Below are positions 46,771-56,320 of a DNA stretch of 64,000 nt, in pieces. Position numbers and translations under genes: made by a program. The stretch is from an uncultured Steroidobacter sp. (GTDB lineage: Bacteria; Pseudomonadota; Gammaproteobacteria; Steroidobacterales; Steroidobacteraceae), in assembly GCA_937864115.1 (NCBI GenBank), contig CALMII010000004.1, positions 62,001 through 126,000 of the forward strand, in the 5' to 3' direction. Each line of letters begins with the position of its first letter. Position 1 is the first letter of the stretch. The notes under the pieces were generated by a model. That model saw only the letters and a program-made list of their open reading frames with translations, was not told the DNA's origin and searched no databases.

Positions 46771-47853
46771 ATGAAAGTACATCGTTGGGATGATCTGCCC
46801 TCCTCGAAAGTCTCTCTGTCAGCGCGGCTTGCGCAAATGATCCGAAGCCCCACGCCGCGAGTGACGCTGATGCTGGGTAGCGGTGGGCTACTGCTGTTGC
46901 TGGTTGCGCTATGGACGTCGTTCTACACGGTCGATCCGCACGAGCGCGCTGTAGTGACTCGGTTTGGTGAAGTCGTGCGTATCGCCGAGCCGGGTCTGCA
47001 CTTTAAGTGGCCGCTTGCGATCGAACGGGTCCGACTTGTTTCAACCGAGCGTGTGCTGAAGCAAGAGTTCGGATTTCGAACGAAGGGAACTGATGACGAC
47101 GGCCGCACCGAGTACGAGGACGGTAACTTTGAAGACGAGTCCTTGATGCTCACGGGCGACCTCAATCTGATTAACGCGGAATGGATCGTCCAGTACCGCA
47201 TTGCCGATCCGATCGAGTACCTGTATGCGATGAGGGAACCTGAGCGCGCCCTGCGCGACACCGCGGAATCGATCATGCGACGAATCGTCGGCAATCGCAT
47301 CGGTAGTGAGGTGCTCACTGTGGGCCGCGTGGAAATTTCCGCCACCGCACGCGACGAACTGCACACGGCAATGAAGCAGGCGAAGAACGGACTTCACGTA
47401 GTCACGGTCGAGCTGCAGGACGTCGTTCCTCCCACTCGCGTGAAGCCCGCGTTTAACGACGTCAACGAAGCACGACAGGAACGCGAGCGCATGATCAACG
47501 AGGCGACAAAGCTCGCCAACGAAGCGATTCCGAAGCAAGAAGGCCAGGCACTGCGCACGGTCGCAGAAGCCCAGGGCTACGCCGTCGAACGCATCAATCG
47601 CGCCAAGGGTGAGGCAAGTCGCTTCACTGCCGTGCTCGCCGAGTATCGGTCCGCACCACAAGTCACCCGAGCCCGGCTCTACCTCGAGTCCCTGACCAAG
47701 GCCTTGCCACAAGTCGGCTCCGTCATCGTCGTCGAGGACCACGCGTCCTCGCCACTTCCAGTGTTCAACCTGCCTGCCAATCAGGAGCGGCTGCGGAATG
47801 TCGCCGCTCCCGTAGCCGTGCAGGCCCGCGATACTGCAACTCAAGGAAAGTAG
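46771..47853 (+). CDS. hflK: HflK-like SPFH membrane protein
   Basis: 360 residues. One N-terminal transmembrane helix (about 33-52), then an SPFH/band-7 domain beginning YTVDPHERAVVTRFGEVVRIAEPGLHFKWP and a coiled-coil end. HflK with HflC forms large cages around FtsH in the inner membrane. It is shorter than chromosomal HflK (about 420), mainly lacking the Gly-rich N-terminus. Being on a mobile element beside telA is unusual. HflC follows two bases later. Confidence 0.88.
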   Translation: MKVHRWDDLPSSKVSLSARLAQMIRSPTPRVTLMLGSGGLLLLLVALWTSFYTVDPHERAVVTRFGEVVRIAEPGLHFKWPLAIERVRLVSTERVLKQEFGFRTKGTDDDGRTEYEDGNFEDESLMLTGDLNLINAEWIVQYRIADPIEYLYAMREPERALRDTAESIMRRIVGNRIGSEVLTVGRVEISATARDELHTAMKQAKNGLHVVTVELQDVVPPTRVKPAFNDVNEARQERERMINEATKLANEAIPKQEGQALRTVAEAQGYAVERINRAKGEASRFTAVLAEYRSAPQVTRARLYLESLTKALPQVGSVIVVEDHASSPLPVFNLPANQERLRNVAAPVAVQARDTATQGK

Positions 47854-47855
47854 TC

Positions 47856-48788
47856 ATGTACAAGTGGATCGCTATTGCAATCGCTTCTCTGATGGTGCTG
47901 CTTGGCGGGACTTACACCGTCGGCCAGGCCGAACAAGTGGTCCTCGTTCAGTTCGGCGAGCCCATCGGCGGTATCGTGTCCACGCCGGGACTCCACTTCA
48001 AAGTCCCATTCATTCAGAGCGTGCGTCGCTTCGACAGACGTGTTCTGCGATGGGATGGCGACGTCTCGCAGGTCCCTACGCTCGGCCGCGAGTTCGTGCT
48101 CGTCGATACCACCGCGCGTTGGCGGATCACGGATCCCATGCTGTTCATGCGTCGCGTGCGCAATGAAGACGGCGCACGCACCCGACTCGACGACATCATC
48201 GACTCCGCCACTCGCGACACGATCTCCGGGACGGAGCTCGAAGAGATCGTGCGCTCCAGCGACTGGCAGGTGGACGTGTCTCGGTTGGCGGTTGAGGAAG
48301 CCGAAGTCGTCGACACCAATCTGGAGAAGCCGACGAAGGGTCGCGCTCAGCTCGAGAAAGACATCTTTGTCGCAGCTTCGCGTCTCACGCCGGAGCTCGG
48401 CATCGAGCTGATGGAGATCCGCATCAAACGAGTGAACTACATCGAAAGCGTTCGCGCGCAAGTCGAGAATCGGATGATCTCCGAGCGCCAGGCGATCGCG
48501 GCACGGTTTCGGTCAGAGGGCGAAGGCAAGAAGCACGAGATCCTCGGCGACATGGAACGAAAGCTCCTGACCATCCGCTCCGACGCGCAGCGCAAGGCGC
48601 AGGAGATCATTGGCCAGGCCGACGCTGAAGCCACGAAGATCTATGGCAAGGCCTTTGGTGCAGATCCCGAGTTCTACGCGTTCTTCCGCACGCTCGAGAG
48701 CTACTCCGCGCTCGGGGCCAACACTACGCTTATGGTGCCCGCGGAATCGGATTTCTACAGATACTTGAAAACGTCGGGGCGTCAGTAG
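47856..48788 (+). CDS. hflC: HflC-like SPFH membrane protein
   Basis: 310 residues. N-terminal transmembrane helix (about 5-24), then band-7 domain: VVLVQFGEPIGGIVSTPGLHFKVPFIQSVRRFDRRVL, later RIKRVNYIESVRAQVENRMISERQAIAARFRSEGEGKKHEI and a C-terminal helix with AQEIIGQADAEATKIYGKAF. These are HflC hallmarks. It pairs with the HflK-like protein just upstream; a mobile cage could alter FtsH activity or membrane state in the host. Confidence 0.9.
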   Translation: MYKWIAIAIASLMVLLGGTYTVGQAEQVVLVQFGEPIGGIVSTPGLHFKVPFIQSVRRFDRRVLRWDGDVSQVPTLGREFVLVDTTARWRITDPMLFMRRVRNEDGARTRLDDIIDSATRDTISGTELEEIVRSSDWQVDVSRLAVEEAEVVDTNLEKPTKGRAQLEKDIFVAASRLTPELGIELMEIRIKRVNYIESVRAQVENRMISERQAIAARFRSEGEGKKHEILGDMERKLLTIRSDAQRKAQEIIGQADAEATKIYGKAFGADPEFYAFFRTLESYSALGANTTLMVPAESDFYRYLKTSGRQ

Positions 48789-48796
48789 CTCGCTGC

Positions 48797-49630
48797 GTGG
48801 CGAAGAACAGCAACATTGAATGGACCCACCACACGTTCAACCCGTGGGTGGGTTGCACCAACGTAAGCCCCGCGTGCGATCACTGTTACGCGGAGCTGTG
48901 GGCCCGACGGACCGGACAGCGTCAACTCTGGTCTGATGGTGAACGGCGGCGAACACGCCCCGAGAATTGGCGACAACCCATCAAGTGGGACAGGGAGGCG
49001 GCGGCATCGGGGGAACGCGCACGTGTTTTCTGTGCATCGCTCGCCGATGTATTCGACAACGCCGTGCCCGACGAATGGCGCGCCGATCTCTTTCAGCTAG
49101 TCAAAGCAACGCCGAACCTCGATTGGCTATTGCTGACAAAGCGCATCGGCAACGCGCGGCGCATGCTCCCGGCCGATTGGATGGATGGGTATCCAAACGT
49201 CTGGATCGGCGCCACCATTGCGAATCAGGACGAGGCAGACCGGGACATCACAAAACTTCTGGCCGTACCCGCCTTGATTCACTTCGTGTCGTGCGAGCCG
49301 CTTCTGGGTCCCATCAATTTCTCCTGCATTCCGTGGCCAGAGGGACGCAATAGCATCGATGACGTCTCTGATGGTTTCGATGCGCTTCGCTTCGCAAGCG
49401 GTCCACACATCAACTGGGTCATCGTCGGTGGCGAGAGCGGCGGCGATGCGCGTCCTATGGAGGTCGAATGGGCTGAAGACATCCGGCGTCAATGCGCGCG
49501 CGCCAAGGTGGCGTTCTTCATGAAGCAGGGCTCGCAGGCAAACTGGCCCGCCTACAAGGACTTCTCTCGTTTCAAGCGAGTTCTACAAGTTCGAGAGTGG
49601 CCGACGGCATCTACTGCACATCCTGCTTAA
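48797..49630 (+). CDS. phage Gp37/Gp68-type (DUF5131) iron-sulfur protein
   Basis: 277 residues from GTG 48797, eight bases after hflC. N-terminus NIEWTHHTFNPWVGCTNVSPACDHCYAE has three Cys in a C-x7-C-x2-C arrangement, the radical-SAM-like cluster site of the Gp37/Gp68 (DUF5131) family. Later VFCASLADVFDN, WLLLTKRI, VWIGATIANQDEAD and FVSCEPLLGPI fit the barrel of the family. Such proteins occur on phages and mobile elements and are often near DNA-modification genes; substrate unknown. Confidence 0.85.
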   Translation: MAKNSNIEWTHHTFNPWVGCTNVSPACDHCYAELWARRTGQRQLWSDGERRRTRPENWRQPIKWDREAAASGERARVFCASLADVFDNAVPDEWRADLFQLVKATPNLDWLLLTKRIGNARRMLPADWMDGYPNVWIGATIANQDEADRDITKLLAVPALIHFVSCEPLLGPINFSCIPWPEGRNSIDDVSDGFDALRFASGPHINWVIVGGESGGDARPMEVEWAEDIRRQCARAKVAFFMKQGSQANWPAYKDFSRFKRVLQVREWPTASTAHPA

Positions 49631-49871
49631 CCACATCTCCCGTCATTCGGCCGCGGGTCGTTGATCGGCTTGTGAAGTATGCCGCGTCCACCAGCACGAA
49701 CGAGATCACACCCGCAAGTCCAGCCGCAACGAGCCAGGCCGCAACGACCTTGGCCTGAGGGCCGGGTATGAACGCGGTCATCCCGCCGACAACGATGGCG
49801 GTCGAGCTCACGCTGAGCTTTGTAATGCCTGACTTGGCTCTCGCCTGAGCTTGGCTGACTTCGTCTCTCAT
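49611..49871 (-). CDS. small membrane protein
   Basis: 86 residues with two hydrophobic helices (about 21-37 and 44-62; SVSSTAIVVGGMTAFI, VAAWLVAAGLAGVISFVLV). Convergent with and overlapping the DUF5131 gene by 20 bases. No family recognised; may be real or a shadow, but the hydrophobic pattern is convincing. Confidence 0.5.
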   Translation of the reverse strand: MRDEVSQAQARAKSGITKLSVSSTAIVVGGMTAFIPGPQAKVVAAWLVAAGLAGVISFVLVDAAYFTSRSTTRGRMTGDVVKQDVQ

Positions 49872-50040
49872 TCGGAATCCTTTCCCTGCCCTCGACCACT
49901 TTAGCGCCCGCGTGTGCTCGGGTGTCCGCTGAAGCGGGCTTTGAAGGCTCCAGTCGATCGAACACCTCTCGCCGCCGGAACTTGCAGTCTATCGAACCCA
50001 TGCGAATTTCAGAGATAGACGCAAGTTAAGGGCAATCGAC

Positions 50041-50232
50041 GTGATCCGACGCTATTTCGAAGGACCGCAGGTGTTTCAGCCAAAGGTCTCTCCTGACCCT
50101 CAGGCCGCGGCCCGCCTGGAACAAGCCATTGCAGAGGCGCGACGTCGGATACCGCCGAACGGGTTATTGGTCGATGTCCGATGCGATCGAGACCAGGCAT
50201 TGCCGGCGCTGCTGCGCAAGCAAGCGGAATGA
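50041..50232 (+). CDS. possible small protein
   Basis: 63 residues from GTG 50041, with only a weak ribosome site. Soluble, charged, with QAAARLEQAIAEARRRIPPNGLLVDVRCD. It leads into two further small genes in the same direction. Low confidence. Confidence 0.35.
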   Translation: MIRRYFEGPQVFQPKVSPDPQAAARLEQAIAEARRRIPPNGLLVDVRCDRDQALPALLRKQAE

Positions 50233-50242
50233 GAGCAGCGCC

Positions 50243-50533
50243 ATGGTGATCACGGATGTCAGGAGCCTGATCAGAGCCTTGTCGCAGGGCTCGCGCCTCG
50301 TTCAACGCTACGAACCTCCATTTCCTAGCGCGTCGTGCCGCGAGCTGTATCACCTCGAGGGCCCGTCTGCCCCGCCGGTTTCGGTGTCCACTCGAATCGC
50401 AATCACAGCGATCCGGTCGCACCGCCTGACTGCGGATCCAACATTGGATGAGAACGGTCGCCAGATCTGGCGGTCGCGGCAGAAACGAGAACTGCGAGGC
50501 ATCGGGAACGAGCGCACTGAGGCGCACGAGTGA
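50243..50533 (+). CDS. small unknown protein
   Basis: 96 residues from ATG 50243. Basic, no membrane helix; PPFPSASCRELYHLEG in the middle and a charged C-terminus. Its TGA overlaps the next GTG (GTGA), which supports real coding. No family recognised. Confidence 0.5.
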   Translation: MVITDVRSLIRALSQGSRLVQRYEPPFPSASCRELYHLEGPSAPPVSVSTRIAITAIRSHRLTADPTLDENGRQIWRSRQKRELRGIGNERTEAHE

Positions 50534-50790
50534 ATACGTGTCGCCTTTGCCGTGACTGGCACGGCACTCTCGTCAAGTACGGCGTGCGTCACTACGCGCA
50601 TCCCGAATGTGCGCTGACGCGTTGGGGAGCGGCGTTCTTCGAGAAGCTCTCACCATGGCAGCTCCAGCAATTTCCTGTGCTCGTCGCACACAAGCACAAC
50701 GTCCTGTTGGCCCTCGAAGAGGGCATCGCCAAGTTTCGGGAAACGCAAAGTTCTCCCGAACCTACGGTCCGTCGGAACACGTTCGTGTAG
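50530..50790 (+). CDS. small Cys/His protein
   Basis: 86 residues from GTG 50530. The N-terminus NTCRLCRDWHGTLVKYGVRHYAHPECALTRWG has a CxxC plus His/Cys, a possible zinc knuckle, followed by a helix with WQLQQFPVLVAHKH. Overlaps the previous stop. No named family. Confidence 0.55.
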   Translation: MNTCRLCRDWHGTLVKYGVRHYAHPECALTRWGAAFFEKLSPWQLQQFPVLVAHKHNVLLALEEGIAKFRETQSSPEPTVRRNTFV

Positions 50791-50922
50791 AGACCAAGCG
50801 CTCCCGAACGAGCGCATCGATATCAGTGGGCGTCAAGAAGGCGACGTACTGCGGCCGGACGATAAGCGCAGTTGCCCGAGCGAGCGGGTGAGGAATCTCT
50901 ATCAGCAACTTTCGACTTGGTT

Positions 50923-51288
50923 TCAGTGCGCGTGGCGCGATTGTGCACGCCGAAACCGAATCAGTAGTGAGCCGATCACGAGGCCGATCGCAAGAAACGC
51001 GAACTCGCACGCGGCGACCACATTCTCAAGCCCGGGCTTTCCCTCGTCACCGCCGAAATAGACAACGTGTGCAATCGGCACAACCGCTAGGGCGAGAAGC
51101 TTAACGGCGATGTGTCCCGTCAAGAGGAAAGCCGAGACGAAGCCCATGGCGAGAGGGATCAATATGAAGTTGATAAAGAGCGCATAGGCACCCGGAATGC
51201 GATCCGCCAGCAACGCAAGGTAAGCGGTCGAAATGACAGCAAACACCAGGATCAGCAAGACCGACCTTAGTGCGAGGGCTGCTGCCAT
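50923..51288 (-). CDS. four-helix membrane protein next to the RHS-core gene, possible immunity protein
   Basis: 121 residues with four transmembrane helices (about 7-24, 33-56, 61-78, 86-107) and a short basic tail. Its ATG (51288) is one base after the TGA of the RHS-core gene, so the two are co-translated. Toxin-immunity pairs of secreted RHS proteins are often arranged this way, with a small membrane protein protecting the producer; here this is an inference from position. Confidence 0.6.
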   Translation of the reverse strand: MAAALALRSVLLILVFAVISTAYLALLADRIPGAYALFINFILIPLAMGFVSAFLLTGHIAVKLLALAVVPIAHVVYFGGDEGKPGLENVVAACEFAFLAIGLVIGSLLIRFRRAQSRHAH

Positions 51289-51289
51289 A

Positions 51290-51904
51290 TCAAAAGCCCG
51301 GCGGAAATGCAGGATGGGGCATGTCTATTCCAGGCGCCGTCGAAGGCCCCGGAACCCCCGGCGGCAGGCGAACGGGAATGGGTGTTCCCAGAACGAGATC
51401 TCGCGCAAAAGAGTTTGAGTTGGGACCAAGAGGACTGTATGGGATCCTCACGCTGGGGAAGGATCTGTATCGATTCAACACGGCTCTCTCGTAGGCACAG
51501 GTCTCGTTGAAGCACTGTCCGGGATCAACAACCTCATTCACTGGATGTGGGCCAGCCGGGTTATCTCGAGGATCGTTGACGGCCTTGTACCCTTGACTCG
51601 GCCACATCCCGTCGGCGCCAAACAGCGAGAACGTTCTTTGCCATCCCTCCTTCGGACACGTCACGTGAACAAAGCAGTGCACCTTGCCCGTGTACTGTGC
51701 CAATCCAGCCAGGTTTCTGCAGATGAACCGCACTTCAAGTCCATCCGGGTCGAAGTGTTGGACTGGGTTCGAGAGTGCATACGCGTACGTATTGATGCCC
51801 CCTTGTAAGCCGATCGGATCACTTTGCAAGTAGCGCGCGGACACCGGTGCGACATATCCCAGGGCCAAGGTGAGAGTGAGTGCCAGACATTTCCTCAGCG
51901 ACAT
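51290..51904 (-). CDS. secreted miniature RHS-core protein with unique C-terminus
   Basis: 204 residues from ATG 51904 (GGGAG upstream). A signal peptide (about 1-22, ending PVSA) is followed at once by the RHS-repeat core hallmark [20 protein letters not shown] and [12 protein letters not shown]. After this comes a 140-residue region with five Cys ([33 protein letters not shown]) and a proline-rich end. Normal RHS proteins exceed 1000 residues with many YD repeats and a toxin after this core. Here only the core and the variable C-terminus remain, with their own export signal. Confidence 0.7.
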   Translation of the reverse strand: MSLRKCLALTLTLALGYVAPVSARYLQSDPIGLQGGINTYAYALSNPVQHFDPDGLEVRFICRNLAGLAQYTGKVHCFVHVTCPKEGWQRTFSLFGADGMWPSQGYKAVNDPRDNPAGPHPVNEVVDPGQCFNETCAYERAVLNRYRSFPSVRIPYSPLGPNSNSFARDLVLGTPIPVRLPPGVPGPSTAPGIDMPHPAFPPGF

Positions 51905-51917
51905 TGTGCATGCTCCC

Positions 51918-53279
51918 TTATTTGATGGGTGTCGGCCGTTGCCGCGCCTGATCCACGGTTTCCAAGTAGCGCTGTTCATCCTGGGCACGTTCCTCACGCC
52001 AGCCAAGCGCTTCGGCCTGCGCGAACCAGCGATGGTTGTTATCCGATAGATACTGAAAATAACCCCGCTCCGCGGGCGGGATCTGCGCCGGTGACGGGTA
52101 CTTCGCCATGAACTTCTGACGTGTCAGGCGACCGAACGCAACAGCCTTCAATACCATCGTTTCTGCCGCCTTCGGATAGCGCTCGAGCACGATATCGGCG
52201 ATAGCGATCGACTTTTCGTACTCCTCCTTCGCCAGGTAGTGCTCCGCTAGCGTGTTCGCAATTACAGCCAAAGTTTCTGTCCTTGTGAGCGGCTGCATGT
52301 AGATGCCGTTCGCTAATGCTTCATCGGTCATTGGCATCTGTTGGCGAATCCACACATCGCGGGCGGGGTTTGTCCCGCTCGTTGCTTCCAGATTGATCCA
52401 CGCGCCGGCCTCATTCTTCCATTTAACCAGGATGTGCTTCGGAGCCGTCGCGACGGTTACGTCAATGCCGAGGCGTTGACCCAGCAACACGACCAGTAGT
52501 GGCATCGTCACACAGTTCCCCTTGCGTGTGACGAGATACGTCGGAAGCAGCTTATTGGTCATCCTTGTCCCCAACGGATCCTGCAGGTCGTACTCGAACG
52601 CTCGATGACCATTCCATGGACCGGGTTCATAGACATACTTCTTGAGCGCTAGCAGTTTGGCAGTGCTCGAGTCACCGAACTCCGGAAGCAATCGGATTTG
52701 CGCGACCATGGAGTCGAGCTGCCGCTGGTTCGACTCGACGTCGATCTTGGGATCGATCATCTTGTCGATCGCCAACTTTGCCTTGACCAGGTCGATAGAC
52801 TCCGGTGATTGGTGGAGCAGCCTCCGGACTGCTTTTGCCTCCCTGAAGTCGTTCTTCTTTGGATCGAAGTATTCGCCGGGAGGCACGGTCGATGCGTCGA
52901 ACGCATGCACGGCTGTGCGCTGAAGGACCGGTTTCGAAAGCCCATTGATGGCGACGCGCATTCTCTGCGCGGCCGCAATATCTGTAATCAGTGGGATGAA
53001 TGGCTGATTCGCAACCAGCAACAACTCGCGCGTCTGAGTCTGCGTCCCGATCGTGATCGCATAGGTAACCTTGGTCACCCCCGGCACTACGCCATCAGCG
53101 TCGATGAGGTCATGCTGGACCTGCACCTTGTAGGTGCCAGGAGCTCTGAGATCGAATTCCCAAACTCGCTGGGATGATTCAGAAGCGAAGGCAAGGCAGG
53201 GAAATTGGCAAACCATCGCCAGTGCGGTGGCGAGGACACGCCAAGAACGTGCCCAGGATTCAGAATCATCGGCTTCCAT
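51918..53279 (-). CDS. secreted transglutaminase-like cysteine-peptidase-fold protein
   Basis: 453 residues with a signal peptide (to about residue 33). Beta-rich N-terminal part, a helical segment, then a transglutaminase-like core: [21 protein letters not shown] (Cys), [12 protein letters not shown] (His) and [12 protein letters not shown] (Glu/Asp). The C-terminal part is TPR-like ([29 protein letters not shown]), as in SirB1-type proteins. It lies 13 bases before the RHS-core gene in the same operon. It may process or crosslink a secreted substrate; the partner is unknown. Confidence 0.7.
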   Translation of the reverse strand: MEADDSESWARSWRVLATALAMVCQFPCLAFASESSQRVWEFDLRAPGTYKVQVQHDLIDADGVVPGVTKVTYAITIGTQTQTRELLLVANQPFIPLITDIAAAQRMRVAINGLSKPVLQRTAVHAFDASTVPPGEYFDPKKNDFREAKAVRRLLHQSPESIDLVKAKLAIDKMIDPKIDVESNQRQLDSMVAQIRLLPEFGDSSTAKLLALKKYVYEPGPWNGHRAFEYDLQDPLGTRMTNKLLPTYLVTRKGNCVTMPLLVVLLGQRLGIDVTVATAPKHILVKWKNEAGAWINLEATSGTNPARDVWIRQQMPMTDEALANGIYMQPLTRTETLAVIANTLAEHYLAKEEYEKSIAIADIVLERYPKAAETMVLKAVAFGRLTRQKFMAKYPSPAQIPPAERGYFQYLSDNNHRWFAQAEALGWREERAQDEQRYLETVDQARQRPTPIK

Positions 53280-53522
53280 ACAGACCCAACTCCTTGGACC
53301 GGGGTCCGCGACTCACATAGGTCGTTTCGGATCATCCCCTTGTCACCCGCAGGCGCCATCATGCCTGCCGCGTCCGGTGCGTCGCAAGCACAGGACGTGA
53401 CAGTCAAGGAATCCCTGCTCAGCACCTCTCCGGCGTGCCCGTCACCTCCGGGCTAGAATCCGCATGACCGGGGTCAGCGCACCCAACAACCAAAGCGCGC
53501 GAAGACGGAAACATGGGAAGTT

Positions 53523-54317
53523 ATGAACGTCGCAAGCCCTCTCGCACCGGATAATCCCTTTGGTACGTACTCCCAAAGTCAGGAATGCAGATGGCTGCTG
53601 ATCGAAGTGTCGCCGCCGAGACGCCTCGGCCGTGGAGACTCTCTTCCACGCTGCTATCTGGTACGCCGTCTCGAGACCTACTTCTATGACCAGTACCGCA
53701 AATGCGGAGCCGGTCAGTTGCGTCTGGCGCTCACGCCTGCTCATCGCGCCGATGAAGGACTTCGAACGCGCGAATGGCACGCGAGCTTCAATACCCTCCA
53801 TCAGCCCGGGCGTGTTTCGGTTTCTTGCCTCGATCCATTCCGGACTGGCTCAGTGAACCTCGACTTACCCGAAGTGCGAGGGTGGCGCATCGGCACTTTT
53901 ATGCTGTCCGAGGTCATCGGGTGGTTGCAGGAACACGCACCGAATTCCGCAGTGAGTACTCCTGTCTATCTGTCGCGCGCAGATGCCACCGACGACGCGA
54001 ATCGGGTAGCACGAAACCGTTTGTGGATGAATCATGGGTATCGCTTCTCCTCTGATGATCCGATCGAAGGATCATCGGCGCCGATCATTTTAGGCGAGCT
54101 TCGGCGAGTGGAGACTTGGCGCGAGAACATTCGGGTGGTCGATCTAGCTGAAGCAATCCGCTCCCGCCACCGAATCATCGAAGATTGCACAAGCGAGTTG
54201 CGATCGACGCGGCACCGGCTCGATCAACTATCTCGCGCGCATCGCCGATGGCGTGCGGTTAACTACACACTCGGCGTTGGATTGCTTGCGTCCGTGCTTC
54301 TGTATTGCTTCGCGTAG
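53523..54317 (+). CDS. GNAT-like protein with C-terminal membrane anchor
   Basis: 264 residues. The middle reads VRGWRIGTFMLSEVIGWLQEHAP and VYLSRADATDDANRVARNRLWMNHGYRF, the acetyl-CoA-site helix and the following strand/helix of GNAT folds. Then a coiled coil (SRHRIIEDCTSELRSTRHRLDQLSRA) and one C-terminal transmembrane helix (LGVGLLASVLLYCF). So an acetyltransferase-like domain is tethered to the inner membrane. Similar proteins occur on conjugative elements; substrate unknown. Convergent with the AAA gene. Confidence 0.65.
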   Translation: MNVASPLAPDNPFGTYSQSQECRWLLIEVSPPRRLGRGDSLPRCYLVRRLETYFYDQYRKCGAGQLRLALTPAHRADEGLRTREWHASFNTLHQPGRVSVSCLDPFRTGSVNLDLPEVRGWRIGTFMLSEVIGWLQEHAPNSAVSTPVYLSRADATDDANRVARNRLWMNHGYRFSSDDPIEGSSAPIILGELRRVETWRENIRVVDLAEAIRSRHRIIEDCTSELRSTRHRLDQLSRAHRRWRAVNYTLGVGLLASVLLYCFA

Positions 54318-54332
54318 CCTCGACCTACCACC

Positions 54333-54947
54333 TCAGCTCCGGCCTTGCCACAGCCAACGCATCCGCCGCTTCAACAGCATCCGGAGCTTCTGTCGCATTG
54401 CGCTGGAATGCGAGAACAGCCAGTCGACCGGCGTTGGCGCGCGTACTGCCGAGCCTGGCGTGGGTGCCTGTGTTGGCTCCACAGTGGAAATCGCGGTTTG
54501 TGGACGAATGACCGGTCGCGCGCCGGCGCGCTCGTCGATCCACGAAGGAATCTCCAAGCAAATCGGTTTCCGCAGCAAACCTCTTGAGAGCAGCTCTCGT
54601 GCGTTCTGAGCGATAAGCACGAGCACGGCGTTCGGATGACTGTTCAAGAACCAGATTTGCCACGTTCGCAAGCTTCGCTGATGTGTCCCATTCAGGCGTT
54701 CGGCCTCGTCGACGAACAGAACCTTCGTTTCCGAGCTGCGCCTCAGCACGGCCGGTTCCGTGGCACGGACATACTCGGCGTCAGGATGGGACTCGCAGTA
54801 CGCACGGGCGAGCTCCGTTTTTCCGAAACCGCTCGGCGCGGCGAGTACGACGATCCGCTGGTCGGCCGACCTGATGCACAACCGAAGCGCATCTAGCGAC
54901 AAGCTGCGGTCAAAGTGTGAGTCCCCGTGCTTCCATGGAATAGACAT
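54333..54947 (-). CDS. AAA/P-loop ATPase
   Basis: 204 residues from ATG 54947 (GAGG upstream). Walker A is APSGFGKTELA, Walker B KVLFVDEAERL, and a sensor-1-like Asn/Gln lies in LVLIAQNARELL. The C-terminal 70 residues are Pro/Arg-rich and end in a basic segment. Shorter than ordinary AAA proteins and lacking a clear lid. It might serve as an activator or switch protein for the nearby genes; no specific family. Confidence 0.65.
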   Translation of the reverse strand: MSIPWKHGDSHFDRSLSLDALRLCIRSADQRIVVLAAPSGFGKTELARAYCESHPDAEYVRATEPAVLRRSSETKVLFVDEAERLNGTHQRSLRTWQIWFLNSHPNAVLVLIAQNARELLSRGLLRKPICLEIPSWIDERAGARPVIRPQTAISTVEPTQAPTPGSAVRAPTPVDWLFSHSSAMRQKLRMLLKRRMRWLWQGRS

Positions 54948-55143
54948 GACCGCCACCTCTTTGAGCTGTTGCGCTCGCAAAGGCTAGCGGGTGGCAGCAC
55001 TGCTCCCGGGTCCGAAAGTCGGCCTTGAAGGCCAAGAAACTCAGCTCGCGGTGCAACCGGGAGAGAATCCTCAGTACCTTCGCGACGGTGATCAGCTATT
55101 TGCGCACTCGAGGGGCAACGTCTGGACCGCATCGGCCGAGCAC

Positions 55144-56013
55144 TTACTGGGTTTCAACATCCCTCGGTACTTCGGGAACGTCTGTCGAGACCTGGGCTAG
55201 AAGCCCAGGCTCGACAAACAACAGCGTTTCCCCGTTGCGCAAGATCTGCGGATAGGGTGCTATCCGATCATCCGGCGGCAAATATATGCAGATCCAGCTT
55301 GGCAGATTGGCGCTAACAGACGTGAAGAACTCTATCCGCTGTTGAGGCGTCAATAAGGGGTCAGTCAGTGGATATCCATCCAACGTCCCAACACCTTCGT
55401 TGTTGAATCCCCCCCATACATATGCTCTTTGCCCGCCTAAACCTGGCGGCGCATCGATCACGCGCGGCGCATTATCAAAAACCCAAGATGACAAAGCTCC
55501 GCGACCTGGAATCTGAATTACAGTTCGTGGATGCTGTTCTCTTTTGCCGAGCTCAACACGCGCTTCCGGATGTGCTTTCGAAATCGCCCCGCGAATGACC
55601 TCAGTGACTCTTCGGCGGGCATCATTCAGATCTGTCGCTTCGCTCTCCGGCAACCAGATTAGGAACCGTGCTTGCCTCTCGGGTCGATCTACTGGCAGGG
55701 TTCCTAGGAACGCCAATGCTCCGGAGATACCTGCAGCGGCACCTGACGAGATCCCTCGTGGAGCTGGGAAAGCGCCGGTGGCAGTACCGAGGGAGTGGGT
55801 CGCCAGCGTCGCGGTGGGGACGCCCCCCGAACTCCGCAGCGCGCGTTCCAGGTCCTTCTCGTTCACATCTCGCAACTTCTTTAGCCCGCTTGCCTGGGCT
55901 ATCAGCAGAGCTTCGGACTTTTGCTCTGCGGCCGACGCGAAATCTGTGGTCAACACATACGCAAGACACGCGATTGCAGCACTGGCAAATACACGTAAGC
56001 TTCCGTTTCTCAT
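55144..56013 (-). CDS. secreted protein of unknown family
   Basis: 289 residues from ATG 56013 (AAGGAG eight bases upstream). A signal peptide ends about residue 28 (FASA). The mature part has a Gly/Ala-rich helix (ISSGAAAGISGALAFLG), a basic middle and a beta-rich C-terminal third containing WVFDNAPRVIDAPPGLGG and WICIYLPPDD. No recognised domain. It lies left of the small membrane proteins and the tra genes, so it may be linked to transfer, but that is not shown. Confidence 0.6.
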   Translation of the reverse strand: MRNGSLRVFASAAIACLAYVLTTDFASAAEQKSEALLIAQASGLKKLRDVNEKDLERALRSSGGVPTATLATHSLGTATGAFPAPRGISSGAAAGISGALAFLGTLPVDRPERQARFLIWLPESEATDLNDARRRVTEVIRGAISKAHPEARVELGKREQHPRTVIQIPGRGALSSWVFDNAPRVIDAPPGLGGQRAYVWGGFNNEGVGTLDGYPLTDPLLTPQQRIEFFTSVSANLPSWICIYLPPDDRIAPYPQILRNGETLLFVEPGLLAQVSTDVPEVPRDVETQ

Positions 56014-56089
56014 GGTCAAAACTCCTTCCGCTGCGATGCAGCAGCAGATCCTTTTGAAAATTGCCCTTTCTCCAATATAGTTGCACTTG

Positions 56090-56311
56090 ATGATCACGTT
56101 GTCCGCGCTGCTGAATATCCTTCTCCTGGCGTTTGCCGGGATAGGCATTTACCGGCTTGTCCGCCGGCTTAGGCCGTCGAACGCGCGTAACTACGATGAC
56201 GCCATGGCACAACTGTCCTGGTGGGACACTTCCCCACGGCGGGGACTTGGGGACCGGGCGACTCCCCGCGGGCCGTACGATCCGGTCGATGTCGATGACA
56301 CGACCAATTGA
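56090..56311 (+). CDS. small single-TM protein, paralogue of the one at 56.4-56.8 kb
   Basis: 73 residues from ATG 56090. MITLSALLNILLLAFAGIGIYRLV is an N-terminal anchor; the rest is polar and acidic at the end. It aligns at its N-terminus with the convergent neighbour (MITLTSMMNLFVLALAAYGVY). Unknown role; the pair flanks a perfect hairpin. Confidence 0.5.
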   Translation: MITLSALLNILLLAFAGIGIYRLVRRLRPSNARNYDDAMAQLSWWDTSPRRGLGDRATPRGPYDPVDVDDTTN

Positions 56312-56320
56312 CGAAGGATA

